From NCBI GenBank assembly GCA_934085635.1, contig CAKOHL010000012.1:1-18845 (forward strand): DNA of 18,845 nt, given 5' to 3'. The first letter of the stretch is position 1, and each line of letters opens with the position of its first letter. This DNA is from an uncultured Bacilli bacterium. GTDB taxonomy: Bacteria; Bacillota_I; Bacilli_A; RF39; UBA660. Shown one piece after another: positions 7,124 through 14,807 of this stretch. Below the pieces are notes generated by a model that was given only the letters and a program-made list of their open reading frames with translations, searched no databases and was not told the DNA's origin. The translations under genes and the position numbers were made by a program.

Positions 7124-7936
7124 ATGTTTAGTGAAGAAGTAAAAACGTATGTAATAGATAATATTTTAAGTGTAGACTTTTTTGATGTTTTCTTTTTAGA
7201 TGGACTTAGAAAAGTACTAATTAATAGTGACCCTGAATATAAAAAATGTATAAGTAGATTTTTTATAAGTGAGAGTAAAATTGAAAATTGTTATCAGATT
7301 TCTAAATACATATATTTATTTAAAAAGCAAATTAATATAATGATGGAAGATATAAAACTAAGGTGTCCAAGTACATATGATAATATATTTACTAGAAATG
7401 TAGTTAAATTATTTATAATAATGCACGAAATAGAACACTCTACAGAAATTAGATTAATTGAAAAAAATAAATTAAAAGACTTATTACTACTTAATTTTAA
7501 TACAAGACTAGGAGAATTTAAAGCAGAAAGCCCATTAGTATTTAATTTATTGCCTAAAAAAGTAAAAGGAGATTTAATGTACATAAAATATCACAATATA
7601 TATCCAAGTGAAAGAATAGCCGATTTTGAAAGTATAAAATTTTTACTAAGCATATATGAAGAAATAACTTCTTATTTTGATACATTTATACCAGAATTTA
7701 AAAAGATAATCAGACATATCATATTAGATAAATACATATTTATAGGTAAACGTGCTGTAAGTCCTATCGAAGCATTTCATTTACTAACTGGAAGAAAATT
7801 TGATATAAATGACTACAAGGAATTAACTGAATATGAAAGAGTAATGATAGGTATAGAAATAGATATAGATACTATAAATAAAGTAATAAATGATTATATA
7901 ATGAAAGAAGAAAATAATGAAATTAAAAGGAGATAA
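7124..7936 (+). CDS. Putative HExxH zinc metallopeptidase, tandem copy 1
   Basis: A 270-aa protein without a signal peptide or clear membrane segment, so probably cytoplasmic. HEIEH at residues 101-105 sits at the end of a hydrophobic helix (KLFIIMHEIEHS). About 60 residues later comes YHNIYPSERIAD (157-167), giving a Glu163-x-x-x-Asp167 arrangement. HExxH followed by a helix with Glu and Asp three to four residues apart is the gluzincin pattern, so zinc binding by His101, His105 and Glu163 is inferred. The family is not recognised and the substrate is unknown. GGAGGG (7115-7120) lies only 3-4 bases before the ATG, closer than usual. The next gene is a divergent paralogue two bases downstream. 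Whether the site is catalytic or only structural cannot be told. Confidence 0.75.
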   Translation: MFSEEVKTYVIDNILSVDFFDVFFLDGLRKVLINSDPEYKKCISRFFISESKIENCYQISKYIYLFKKQINIMMEDIKLRCPSTYDNIFTRNVVKLFIIMHEIEHSTEIRLIEKNKLKDLLLLNFNTRLGEFKAESPLVFNLLPKKVKGDLMYIKYHNIYPSERIADFESIKFLLSIYEEITSYFDTFIPEFKKIIRHIILDKYIFIGKRAVSPIEAFHLLTGRKFDINDYKELTEYERVMIGIEIDIDTINKVINDYIMKEENNEIKRR

Positions 7937-7938
7937 AA

Positions 7939-8775
7939 ATGTTTGAAGGTAGTTTAATAAAATTTATAGGTGATAACATAACTAAAGTAGACTTCTTAGA
8001 TGAAGACTTTTTGTCTGAGTTTTTACTTGAAATAAGAAAAAATGAAAAAACTAGAGAAGCAAATAGTATAAAACTAAGTGATAAAAAAGTACCTTGGTTT
8101 GGTGATTATTACAAAGGGAGTATTACTATATATAAAAGTGTTATTTTAACTTCATACAATGTAAATAAAGATAAACTACCTATTAAAAATGAAACACTAT
8201 TTTTAAGAAACATATTATTTTTACTAACTTTAATACACGAGGTTACTCACGCTTATCAAGAATACTTAATAAGAGAAAATAATGAAGTAGCTAAGTTATT
8301 TAGTCTTTCAAATAGCATTAAAGATGGGGATATCCTTAAATATAATTCTTTTGCAAGTAGCACGTACACTCTTTTAAGCAAACTAAACCTAAGTAGATTT
8401 GCACTTCTATATAAGAGTTATACAGGTTCAGGTTTATATGTAAAACATCATAATATATTTCCAATTGAAACTCACGCGGACGGGATGTCTTACAAATTTA
8501 TACTTAAACTATATGAAGAGTTCGGTAAGAGTAGCTTTAGTGCCTTTGAAGGATTAGGTACGTTTTTAAGTAGAAAAATAACTAAAAACTACTCTCTAAT
8601 AAACGGCAAAGTAATAAGTGCATTAGATGAGTTTTTAAGTCTAATTAAATTTGATCAATCTAAAGATATGTTCGGTTTAGAATCAATGAACTATATAGAA
8701 AAAGTACTAAGCGGATTTGAAAATGATGCTGATAAAATAGAAGAAGTAAATACTAAAGTGCTAAGTATGAATTGA
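7939..8775 (+). CDS. Putative HExxH zinc metallopeptidase, tandem copy 2
   Basis: A 278-aa probable cytoplasmic protein, paralogous to the gene before it. The N-termini align (NITKVDFLDEDFL here, NILSVDFFDVFFL there). HEVTH is at residues 100-104 in LIHEVTHAYQEYL. The second motif, KHHNIFPIETHAD (169-181), shares HNIxPxExxAD with the first copy. The inferred zinc ligands are His100, His104 and Glu177, with Asp181 nearby. The stretch between the two motifs (about 110-165) is longer than in copy 1 and differs completely, which suggests a changed substrate or partner surface. AAAAGGAG (7926-7933) precedes the ATG, and the 2-base gap implies translational coupling. The TGA stop lies within the -35 box of the dxs promoter. 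The biological role is unknown. Confidence 0.77.
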   Translation: MFEGSLIKFIGDNITKVDFLDEDFLSEFLLEIRKNEKTREANSIKLSDKKVPWFGDYYKGSITIYKSVILTSYNVNKDKLPIKNETLFLRNILFLLTLIHEVTHAYQEYLIRENNEVAKLFSLSNSIKDGDILKYNSFASSTYTLLSKLNLSRFALLYKSYTGSGLYVKHHNIFPIETHADGMSYKFILKLYEEFGKSSFSAFEGLGTFLSRKITKNYSLINGKVISALDEFLSLIKFDQSKDMFGLESMNYIEKVLSGFENDADKIEEVNTKVLSMN

Positions 8776-8800
8776 TAAAAATTAAAAAATCGCTTATAAT
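8772..8800 (+). promoter_or_regulatory. Promoter of dxs-rnhB
   Basis: TTGATA (8772-8777), a 17-base spacer and TATAAT (8795-8800). The -35 box overlaps the stop codon of the preceding gene. No terminator separates the two, so read-through from upstream is also possible. Confidence 0.7.
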
Positions 8801-8832
8801 TTATCAGAAGAAGTATGAAAGAAGTGAAATAA

Positions 8833-10692
8833 GTGAATAAAGATTATAACTACATATATGATATAAAAAGTCCAAAATTCTTAAAGAAGAAAAGTAACGA
8901 AGAATTAAAAGTTCTTGCTTCAGATATAAGAGAATTTATAATAGATAATGTATCTAAAACAGGAGGCCACTTATCAAGTAATCTAGGAGTAGTAGAATTG
9001 ACTATAATGATTCATAAAGTATTCTCATCACCCAAAGACAAGATAATATTTGATGTAGGACACCAAGCATACACTCATAAAATACTAACAGGAAGAAGTA
9101 AGGACTTCTCGTCACTTAGAAAATTTAATGGACTAAGTGGCTTTCAAAAAATGAGTGAAAGTAAGTTCGACTCATATGAAGCGGGTCACTCCAGTACCAG
9201 TTTAAGTGCAGCCTTAGGCTTTGCCTTAGCAAGAGATAAAAAGAAAGAAAAAAATAAAGTAATCGCAGTTATAGGAGATGCATCCATATCAAATGGTTTA
9301 TCATATGAAGCGCTAAATCAAATAGGTGAGATTAGTCCAAATATGATAATAATATTAAACGATAACAATATGAGTATAAGTGAAAATGTAGGTGCTATTC
9401 ATAATTATTTAGACAAACTAAGAACAAGTAAAGGATACGGTAAAACTAAAAACAGAACTAAAAAAGTACTTAATAAAATCCCGTTTATTGGTAAATACTT
9501 AGTAAAAGCTTTTCACTATACTAAAGAAAGTATTAAAAAGATTTATATTAAAGAAGGTTACTTGTTTGAAGAATATGGTATTAACTACTATGGACCTATA
9601 AACGGTCACGACTTAAACGAACTTGAGTTATACCTAAACCTTGCTAAAAATTCAAAAGGCCCAACACTAGTGCACGTTATAACTGAAAAAGGTAAAGGCT
9701 ATAAACATGCAGAAAATGATAAAACAGGCTTGTGGCACGGAGTAGGCCCATTTAACAAAGAAACTGGTGAAATATATGGAAGCAAAGGTCTAACTAGCTA
9801 TAGTGAAATAATTTCAGACTCACTAATAAGACTAATGAATGAAAAGATAATCTTAATAACACCAGCAATGGAAGTTGGAAGTAAACTAACTAGATTTAAA
9901 GAAATGTTTCCCAAAAACTTTATAGACGTTGGAATAGCAGAAGAACACGCATTAGTTTTAGGTAATGCAATGAGTATAGAAGGCTTTATTCCGTTCGTAT
10001 CAATATACTCTAGTTTCCTCCAAAGAGGCTATGACGAAGTTTTGCACGACATCGCTAGAATGAACTCGCACGTCATAATAGGAATAGATAGATGTGGAAT
10101 AGTAGGAGAAGATGGAGAAACCCATCAAGGTGTATTCGATCTAACATTCTTGCTTCCAATTCCAAACTTAATCATTTCCTCTCCGAAAGACAGTATAGAA
10201 GCAACAAATCTAATCAAAACAGCAATAAAAACAAAATCTCCATTCATAATAAGATACTCTAAAAAGAAAGTTGAATACAAAAAAGAAAAGCCAAAACTAA
10301 TTAAAGTAGGCTCTTGGGAAAAAATAACTGATGGGGAAGACTTAACTCTCATAACATATGGAGACTTCACACTTGAAAGTTTAGAAGTAGTCAAAAAGCT
10401 AAAAGAAGAAAACATAAATGTAGAATTAGTAAATGCAAGATTTATAAAACCTATAGATGAAGAATACTTTAGAAAAATAGAAGAAAAAAACAAGCCAATA
10501 ATTGTATATGAAGAAAGTATGAAAGTAGGTAGTCTAGGTAGTTATCTAAGCTTAATATCAAAACAAAAAATAACAGTTTTAGCTATCAAGGATGCATTTG
10601 TAAAAGCAGGTAAAAGAGAAGAATTACTAAAGTATCTTGAACTAGATTCTACTTCATTATATAATACTATTAAGAAAGAAGTAGATAAATAA
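8833..10692 (+). CDS. dxs: 1-deoxy-D-xylulose-5-phosphate synthase
   Basis: A thiamine-diphosphate enzyme that condenses pyruvate with glyceraldehyde 3-phosphate, the first step of the MEP isoprenoid pathway. The 619 aa are full length. Visible landmarks are GGHLSSNLGVVE (His46), GHQAYTHKILTGR, GHSSTSLSAALG (His119), the cofactor/magnesium motif starting GDASISNG (Asp149) and ending LNDNNMSIS (Asn176), WHGVGPF, and GIAEEHAL with the catalytic Glu370. The cofactor motif has Ala where most homologues have GDG, a conservative variant. The start is a GTG with a weak GAAGTG-type site upstream, and no better in-frame start exists. The last base of its stop codon is the first base of the rnhB start. 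No other MEP gene is in the window. Confidence 0.96.
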   Translation: MNKDYNYIYDIKSPKFLKKKSNEELKVLASDIREFIIDNVSKTGGHLSSNLGVVELTIMIHKVFSSPKDKIIFDVGHQAYTHKILTGRSKDFSSLRKFNGLSGFQKMSESKFDSYEAGHSSTSLSAALGFALARDKKKEKNKVIAVIGDASISNGLSYEALNQIGEISPNMIIILNDNNMSISENVGAIHNYLDKLRTSKGYGKTKNRTKKVLNKIPFIGKYLVKAFHYTKESIKKIYIKEGYLFEEYGINYYGPINGHDLNELELYLNLAKNSKGPTLVHVITEKGKGYKHAENDKTGLWHGVGPFNKETGEIYGSKGLTSYSEIISDSLIRLMNEKIILITPAMEVGSKLTRFKEMFPKNFIDVGIAEEHALVLGNAMSIEGFIPFVSIYSSFLQRGYDEVLHDIARMNSHVIIGIDRCGIVGEDGETHQGVFDLTFLLPIPNLIISSPKDSIEATNLIKTAIKTKSPFIIRYSKKKVEYKKEKPKLIKVGSWEKITDGEDLTLITYGDFTLESLEVVKKLKEENINVELVNARFIKPIDEEYFRKIEEKNKPIIVYEESMKVGSLGSYLSLISKQKITVLAIKDAFVKAGKREELLKYLELDSTSLYNTIKKEVDK

Positions 10693-11291
10693 TGTTAGAA
10701 TATGAAAACGAATTATATGAAAAAGGTATAACCCTAATCGCAGGTGTAGATGAAGTAGGCCGTGGTCCTTTAATCGGTCCTGTTGTCGCTGCAGCTGTCA
10801 TTCTTCCAAAAGGTTTCTACCATCCAGGCATTAAAGATAGTAAAAAACTAAGTGAAAAGAAAAGAGAAGAATTATATAAAGTTATAACTGAAAATGCTCT
10901 TAGCATAGGGGTGGGAACTGTAAGTGAAGAAGTAATTGATGAAGTAAACATATATGAAGCAACTAAAACTGCAATGAAAGAAGCGATAAATAGTCTTGCT
11001 ATACCCCCAGAACACGTCCTAATAGATGCAATGAAACTTGATTTAAAAATGCCATCAACATCTATAATAAAAGGAGACGCATTATCTGAATCAATCGCAG
11101 CAGCCAGCATAATAGCCAAAGTAACAAGGGATCATCTTCTTATGAAAATGGACGAAGAGTATCCAATGTATGACCTTAAAAACAATAAAGGCTATGGAAC
11201 TAAAAAGCACTTAGAAGCACTAGAAAAATACGGAGCTTGCAAATATCATAGAAAATCATATAGTCCAGTAACAAAAGTACTTAATAGGTAA
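10692..11291 (+). CDS. rnhB: Ribonuclease HII
   Basis: Cleaves RNA in RNA-DNA hybrids, including single ribonucleotides in genomic DNA and primer remnants. The 199 aa are full length for the short form. The catalytic acidic residues are visible in GVDEVGRGPLIGP (Asp20, Glu21), IDAMKLD (Asp112) and AKVTRD (Asp147). Other family blocks are IKDSKKLSEKKRE and GDALSESIAAASIIAK. The ATG overlaps the dxs stop by one base, so translation is coupled. The last codons and the stop form part of the terminator hairpin. Confidence 0.95.
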   Translation: MLEYENELYEKGITLIAGVDEVGRGPLIGPVVAAAVILPKGFYHPGIKDSKKLSEKKREELYKVITENALSIGVGTVSEEVIDEVNIYEATKTAMKEAINSLAIPPEHVLIDAMKLDLKMPSTSIIKGDALSESIAAASIIAKVTRDHLLMKMDEEYPMYDLKNNKGYGTKKHLEALEKYGACKYHRKSYSPVTKVLNR

Positions 11292-11308
11292 CTAATTAAG
11301 TACTTTTT
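11273..11308 (+). terminator. Intrinsic terminator of dxs-rnhB
   Basis: A perfect 13-bp stem pairs AAAAGTACTTAAT (11273-11285) with ATTAAGTACTTTT (11295-11307). The loop of 9 bases contains the rnhB stop codon, and a T run follows. The 5' arm is coding sequence. Confidence 0.85.
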
Positions 11309-11339
11309 ATATTGAAAAGCAAATTTCATCTAAAAAACT

Positions 11340-11368
11340 TTGTAACTTTAGTAAAAGTATAGTAAAAT
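11340..11368 (+). promoter_or_regulatory. Likely promoter of the foldase-paralogue cluster
   Basis: TTGTAA (11340-11345), a 17-base spacer and TAAAAT (11363-11368), just before AGGAGG and the foldase ATG. A second -10-like TATAGT (11358-11363) overlaps it. No other clear promoter was found up to 14713. Confidence 0.55.
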
Positions 11369-11387
11369 AAATACTAGGAGGAAAAAT

Positions 11388-12353
11388 ATGAAGAATTTTT
11401 TAAAGAAAAGAGAAAAAGAATTAAAAGGATTACTAGTGGGAGCTTTACTATGCTTAATAGTATGTTTACTTATCTGGCCAAAAAGAATAGCAAAACTATC
11501 TAACGGAGAAGAAGTAGCCATAAAAGTAAATGGTAAAAACATAACAGCCAATACTTTATATGATTCATTAAAAGTAAAAGATGGTCTAAGTATAATGATT
11601 GAAGAAATAGACAAAATTATACTAGAAAACAAATATACTTTAACAGAAGAGGATAACAAAAACATTAAGCAAACAGCAGAAAACTATTACAAAAACTATG
11701 AAAGTTACTATCAAATAAGTAAAGAAGACTTTCTAAAACAACATGGTTTTGATACTGAAGAAGACTTTCTAAAATACCTAGAACTTGACTACAAAAGAAA
11801 TAAATATGTAGATGAGTACTTAACAAGTTTAATTACAGACAAAGATAGAGAAGAATACTATAATAAAAACTACTTCACACCTTTCACAGTCGAGCATATT
11901 CTAGTTAAAACAAGTGACTCAGTTACTAAAGAAGACTCTAAAGCAAAAATAGAAAAAATAATAAAAGAACTAAACAAAGGAACTTCTTGGGACAAAATTA
12001 AAACTAAATACAAGAAGGATATCACTGTAGAAAGTTTTAATGTGGAATTTGACTCATCATTTGAAGAAAGCTTTGCTAAAGCAGCAAAAGCATTAAAAGA
12101 TGGTAAATATAGTACTACTCCAGTAGAAACAACATACGGTTATCACGTAATCTATAGAGAAAAAACACTAGAAAAAGAAAAAATAAGCGACATAAAAGAT
12201 AGACTAACTACAAAAGTACTAACTGAAAAGAAAACAAATGATTCTAACTACTATCAAAAAACTCTTGCTATAATGAGAGAAGAAGCTAAACTAGAAATCA
12301 AAGATACTGAACTTAAAAAATTATATGAAACATTCGAAAAAAGTTATAAATAA
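11388..12353 (+). CDS. Membrane-anchored parvulin-type (PrsA/SurA-like) peptidyl-prolyl isomerase
   Basis: A 321-aa extracytoplasmic folding factor. A basic N-terminus (KNFLKKREKELK) is followed by one hydrophobic span (about 14-30). The rest is hydrophilic and should lie outside the membrane. The Cys residues in the span do not form a lipobox, so unlike classical PrsA it is probably anchored by an uncleaved helix. A parvulin (PPIC) domain covers about 165-260: FTVEHILVK, SWDKIKTKYKKD, then ALKDGKYSTTPVETTYGYHVIYRE. The flanking helical segments resemble the N- and C-terminal parts of PrsA/SurA. AGGAGG (11376-11381) with a 6-base gap fixes the start. It leads an apparent transcription unit with four unrecognised genes, two of them membrane proteins. 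They may be clients, but that is inference. Confidence 0.85.
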   Translation: MKNFLKKREKELKGLLVGALLCLIVCLLIWPKRIAKLSNGEEVAIKVNGKNITANTLYDSLKVKDGLSIMIEEIDKIILENKYTLTEEDNKNIKQTAENYYKNYESYYQISKEDFLKQHGFDTEEDFLKYLELDYKRNKYVDEYLTSLITDKDREEYYNKNYFTPFTVEHILVKTSDSVTKEDSKAKIEKIIKELNKGTSWDKIKTKYKKDITVESFNVEFDSSFEESFAKAAKALKDGKYSTTPVETTYGYHVIYREKTLEKEKISDIKDRLTTKVLTEKKTNDSNYYQKTLAIMREEAKLEIKDTELKKLYETFEKSYK

Positions 12354-12371
12354 ACATTAAAGGGGGTTAAA

Positions 12372-13001
12372 ATGGAATTTATATACAAAATGAATGATGG
12401 AAGTATTATAAAATTAGAATCATATGACTTATTAAATCACATAGTCTATGGTTTTAATTTTGGTTATAACATATATAAAAAAGCATTGCTAATTGAAAAT
12501 GGTAAGAAAAAAAGTATAACAATAAGACTAAAAGAAAACAATGATTTATTATACTTTATACATAACCGTGAAATTAAATACGTTCGTGATTTTGAGTACA
12601 TTAAACTAGAAGACTTAATCAAAATGAATAAAACTGGAGTAAAAATATCTTATGATTTATTTGTAACTACTTTATATAAAGAACTAAACAGAATTGCATT
12701 TATGAAAAACATACGCGTGCCTTCTTCGCGTGCTGAATTCTTCGGCCACATAATGCTTACATACGGGAAAGAAAACATAAACTACAAAATGTTATTTACT
12801 CCAGAATTAAATGGAACTCTACTTGCAAAATTAACTCCATATTATAAAGAAGATAAAGATTTAACTATCACTAGTACTGAATCAATTGGCTCTATATGGG
12901 ATGACATTAATAATGGATTTATAGAGATAGCCTCACTTGAAGAAGCACTTAAGAGTTATGAGCCATACAAACAAAAAGAACTTACTAAAAAACTAACTTA
13001 A
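12372..13001 (+). CDS. Unrecognised 209-aa protein, first gene of the foldase-linked cluster
   Basis: No family is recognised. The protein is soluble in appearance, with no signal peptide or membrane span. The first 90 residues look beta-rich (FIYKMNDGSIIKLE, KSITIRLKENNDLL), followed by a more helical part (VTTLYKELNRIAFMKN) and a second mixed segment. The C-terminus YKQKELTKKLT resembles the tails of the paralogous genes downstream (EKKLTRKL), but I see no longer alignment, so relatedness is uncertain. GGGGG (12362-12366) with a 5-base gap precedes the ATG. The gaps to the foldase gene and to the next gene are both 18 bases, with no terminator, consistent with one transcript. Confidence 0.7.
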   Translation: MEFIYKMNDGSIIKLESYDLLNHIVYGFNFGYNIYKKALLIENGKKKSITIRLKENNDLLYFIHNREIKYVRDFEYIKLEDLIKMNKTGVKISYDLFVTTLYKELNRIAFMKNIRVPSSRAEFFGHIMLTYGKENINYKMLFTPELNGTLLAKLTPYYKEDKDLTITSTESIGSIWDDINNGFIEIASLEEALKSYEPYKQKELTKKLT

Positions 13002-13019
13002 TGATAAGGGGGATACTAA

Positions 13020-13640
13020 ATGAATATAGAATATACACATATAAACAGTAAAGACGTAGCCATAACTGATGAAAATGGTAATGTAAGAATGAGAAGATGC
13101 ATTACCGAAGAAGAGTTAGTACTTGAAAATAAAGTAGAAATACTAGCAAAAGAAATGAGAAGAATAGATTCAAAAATCTATGAAAAAAATAATGTAGACA
13201 CATTCTGTAATCATATGCTAATCGCACAACCTGTCATTCTAGTATTAAGTTCACTTCTAGGACTACTAGTAACTGGCTATTCAGAAGTAATTAATACTTT
13301 CGGGTTAAACATGCTCGTAACGGGCTTGGCATCTATATTATTAGTAGCGGATAAAATGAGAATAGAAGCCGTGCAAACCAAGTTAACTAGGGAAAAAGAT
13401 GTAGTAGATCTTAAAAGAAGAAAAGCATTACAGGATCTAGAACTAGCAAGAAAAATAAGTGAACTAAAAGAAAATGAATATTCTTCTAGCAAAGAATATG
13501 ACGGAGTAACATTATCACTATACAGAAAAAACATAGAACTACTTGTATCTCTAAAAGATGAATTATATAAAGAATGTGACTACACACTTAACTATAACAA
13601 AGATGATTTAACACTATCTAAGAAAATGAAAATGGAGTAA
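13020..13640 (+). CDS. Unrecognised two-span membrane protein, cluster paralogue B
   Basis: 206 aa. An N-terminal tail contains DENGN (17-21) and then CITEEELVLENK (27-38), which begins a helix. Two membrane segments follow at about 66-86 and 90-110, then a long charged helix (112-155) likely to form a coiled coil. The tail SLKDELYKECDYTLNYNKDD (177-196) closely resembles that of the fourth gene of the cluster. The short turn between the spans suggests both termini are cytoplasmic. No enzyme motif is visible. GGGGG (13008-13012) with a 7-base gap precedes the ATG. The function is unknown; a scaffold or regulator at the membrane is possible. Confidence 0.72.
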   Translation: MNIEYTHINSKDVAITDENGNVRMRRCITEEELVLENKVEILAKEMRRIDSKIYEKNNVDTFCNHMLIAQPVILVLSSLLGLLVTGYSEVINTFGLNMLVTGLASILLVADKMRIEAVQTKLTREKDVVDLKRRKALQDLELARKISELKENEYSSSKEYDGVTLSLYRKNIELLVSLKDELYKECDYTLNYNKDDLTLSKKMKME

Positions 13641-13643
13641 ATA

Positions 13644-14225
13644 ATGTACACTGAATACAAATATTTAACCGAAAACAGAAAAAGACTTTATAATAACCTA
13701 GATAGAAGAAGCATAGTCAAAGAAAGCATAACAGAAGAAGAACTTTTACTCCATAACAAATTAGAAATGATAGAAGAAAAGCTAGCTAAACTAGGGAAAA
13801 GTAGCTTTGAAGAAATGTCCTACATAAAATATGCAAAACTAGCGCTTATATTTTCTTCAGCGCTTACAGTATTCTGGACATTTAATTTAGTAATATGGTC
13901 ATCTCTTCTAAGTGTACTATATCTTTCGTTTCCGCTTTTACCAGTAGTAATATCCGCTATTGCAATAGATGACTCTAAAATTGAAATAAAAAGAAATGAA
14001 ATATACACAAAAACTTTACTAAAAGAAAAAGATGACATAAAAACTAGAATTAAAAAGAAGAAAAACGAAGAAGTAAAAACCGAACCAAAAGAGTTAACTA
14101 ACAAATTAGTATCATTAGAAGAAAAAAATACAAAAATTAAGCTGGACTTATTAGTGCAATTAAGTACCGAATATCATAAAGAAATATATAGGGGTAGTGA
14201 AAAAAAACTAACTAGGAAATTATAG
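13644..14225 (+). CDS. Unrecognised two-span membrane protein, cluster paralogue C
   Basis: 193 aa with the same plan as the gene before it. An N-terminal tail leads to SITEEELLLHNKLEMIEEKL (28-47). Two hydrophobic segments at about 64-84 and 87-107 are followed by a strongly charged helical region (110-175, with KTRIKKKKNEE) that looks like a coiled coil. The tail is KEIYRGSEKKLTRKL. The shared TEEEL-x-x-x-NK motif and matching layout show that this is a tandem duplicate that has diverged strongly. The membrane part is unusually aromatic for its size (FWTFNLVIW). The ATG is 3 bases after the previous stop, with GGAG (13634-13637) overlapping the end of that gene. The function is unknown. Confidence 0.72.
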   Translation: MYTEYKYLTENRKRLYNNLDRRSIVKESITEEELLLHNKLEMIEEKLAKLGKSSFEEMSYIKYAKLALIFSSALTVFWTFNLVIWSSLLSVLYLSFPLLPVVISAIAIDDSKIEIKRNEIYTKTLLKEKDDIKTRIKKKKNEEVKTEPKELTNKLVSLEEKNTKIKLDLLVQLSTEYHKEIYRGSEKKLTRKL

Positions 14226-14239
14226 TAATGGGGGTAAAT

Positions 14240-14713
14240 ATGTATAAAGAATATATGACGTATGAATTAGAAAATGGTGATGGTGGCATTCTAATAATCG
14301 ATAATAATGGTAATCGTTATAAAGGACATAACGTAAACGAAGAACTATTAATCGCAGAAAACAAGTATAAATTTCTAAAAGGGTTGCAAGAAGAATTTAA
14401 ACAATTAATAAATAGTGCAAATAATCCATCCATCAAGGCATACTTTGACTTAGACAAAATATTTGAAAAGGAGTTAGAAAAAGTTGAAGATATTTTTCAC
14501 TATTACTATGCATATAGTTTTCCTTCAGATCTAACATATATAGTAAAATTTAACGAAAGTAGGCCTATCGTTAAAACATATGATAAATATGACTTATACA
14601 AACCAACTATCAAAGCTTTAACAAAACTAAGAGATGAAATATTTGAAAAATATGGTTACATGATTTATTATGGTAAAACTGAGGATGAATTAGCAAAAAC
14701 TTTTAAAAAGTAA
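14240..14713 (+). CDS. Unrecognised soluble protein, cluster paralogue D
   Basis: 157 aa. The N-terminus (IIDNNGNRYKGHNVNEELLIAENK, split here as DNNGN at 21-25 and NVNEELLIAENK at 31-42) matches the DENGN and TEEEL-NK blocks of paralogue B. The C-terminus TKLRDEIFEKYGYMIYYGKT (128-147) matches B's tail. The central part has no membrane span and instead reads as a soluble segment rich in Tyr and Phe (DIFHYYYAYSFPSDLTYIV). So it is the same family with the membrane hairpin missing or replaced. The start at 14240 is preferred because GGGGG (14230-14234) lies 5 bases upstream, as in two neighbours. The in-frame ATG at 14228 overlaps that site. It is the last gene before the rimP promoter. Confidence 0.72.
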   Translation: MYKEYMTYELENGDGGILIIDNNGNRYKGHNVNEELLIAENKYKFLKGLQEEFKQLINSANNPSIKAYFDLDKIFEKELEKVEDIFHYYYAYSFPSDLTYIVKFNESRPIVKTYDKYDLYKPTIKALTKLRDEIFEKYGYMIYYGKTEDELAKTFKK

Positions 14714-14714
14714 C

Positions 14715-14743
14715 TTGCACACCAGGCATAATAATGATATAAT
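14715..14743 (+). promoter_or_regulatory. Promoter of the rimP-nusA-infB operon
   Basis: TTGCAC (14715-14720), a 17-base spacer and TATAAT (14738-14743), starting one base after the stop codon of the previous gene. The predicted start near 14750 lies immediately before a hairpin. Confidence 0.8.
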
Positions 14744-14755
14744 TAAATCACTTGA

Positions 14756-14789
14756 AAGGAGTGGCATAAACGGCCACTCTTTAATTTGA
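14756..14789 (+). terminator. Leader hairpin before rimP (terminator or attenuator)
   Basis: GAGTGGC (14759-14765) pairs with GCCACTC (14773-14779), extended by G-T, A-T and A-T to about 10 bp, loop ATAAACG, followed by TTTAATTT. It lies within the first bases of the predicted transcript. It can stop transcripts arriving from the gene cluster upstream, which has no other terminator. It could also attenuate its own operon, which encodes the termination factor NusA. The T run is modest, so termination may be partial. I recall similar GAGTGG-type hairpins before rimP in other Firmicutes, but cannot confirm this here. Confidence 0.65.
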
Positions 14790-14807
14790 ATAAGGAGGAT
14801 TAAAAAT

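Noticed and set aside
8771..8808. A terminator between the HExxH pair and dxs (TGATAA.../...TTATCA)
   Set aside because: The stem is short, interrupted and all A-T, and no T run follows. The same bases make a better promoter.
12372..14713. A toxin-antitoxin or defence operon
   Set aside because: None of the four proteins shows a recognisable nuclease, NTPase, deaminase or DNA-binding motif, so naming it a defence system would be guesswork.
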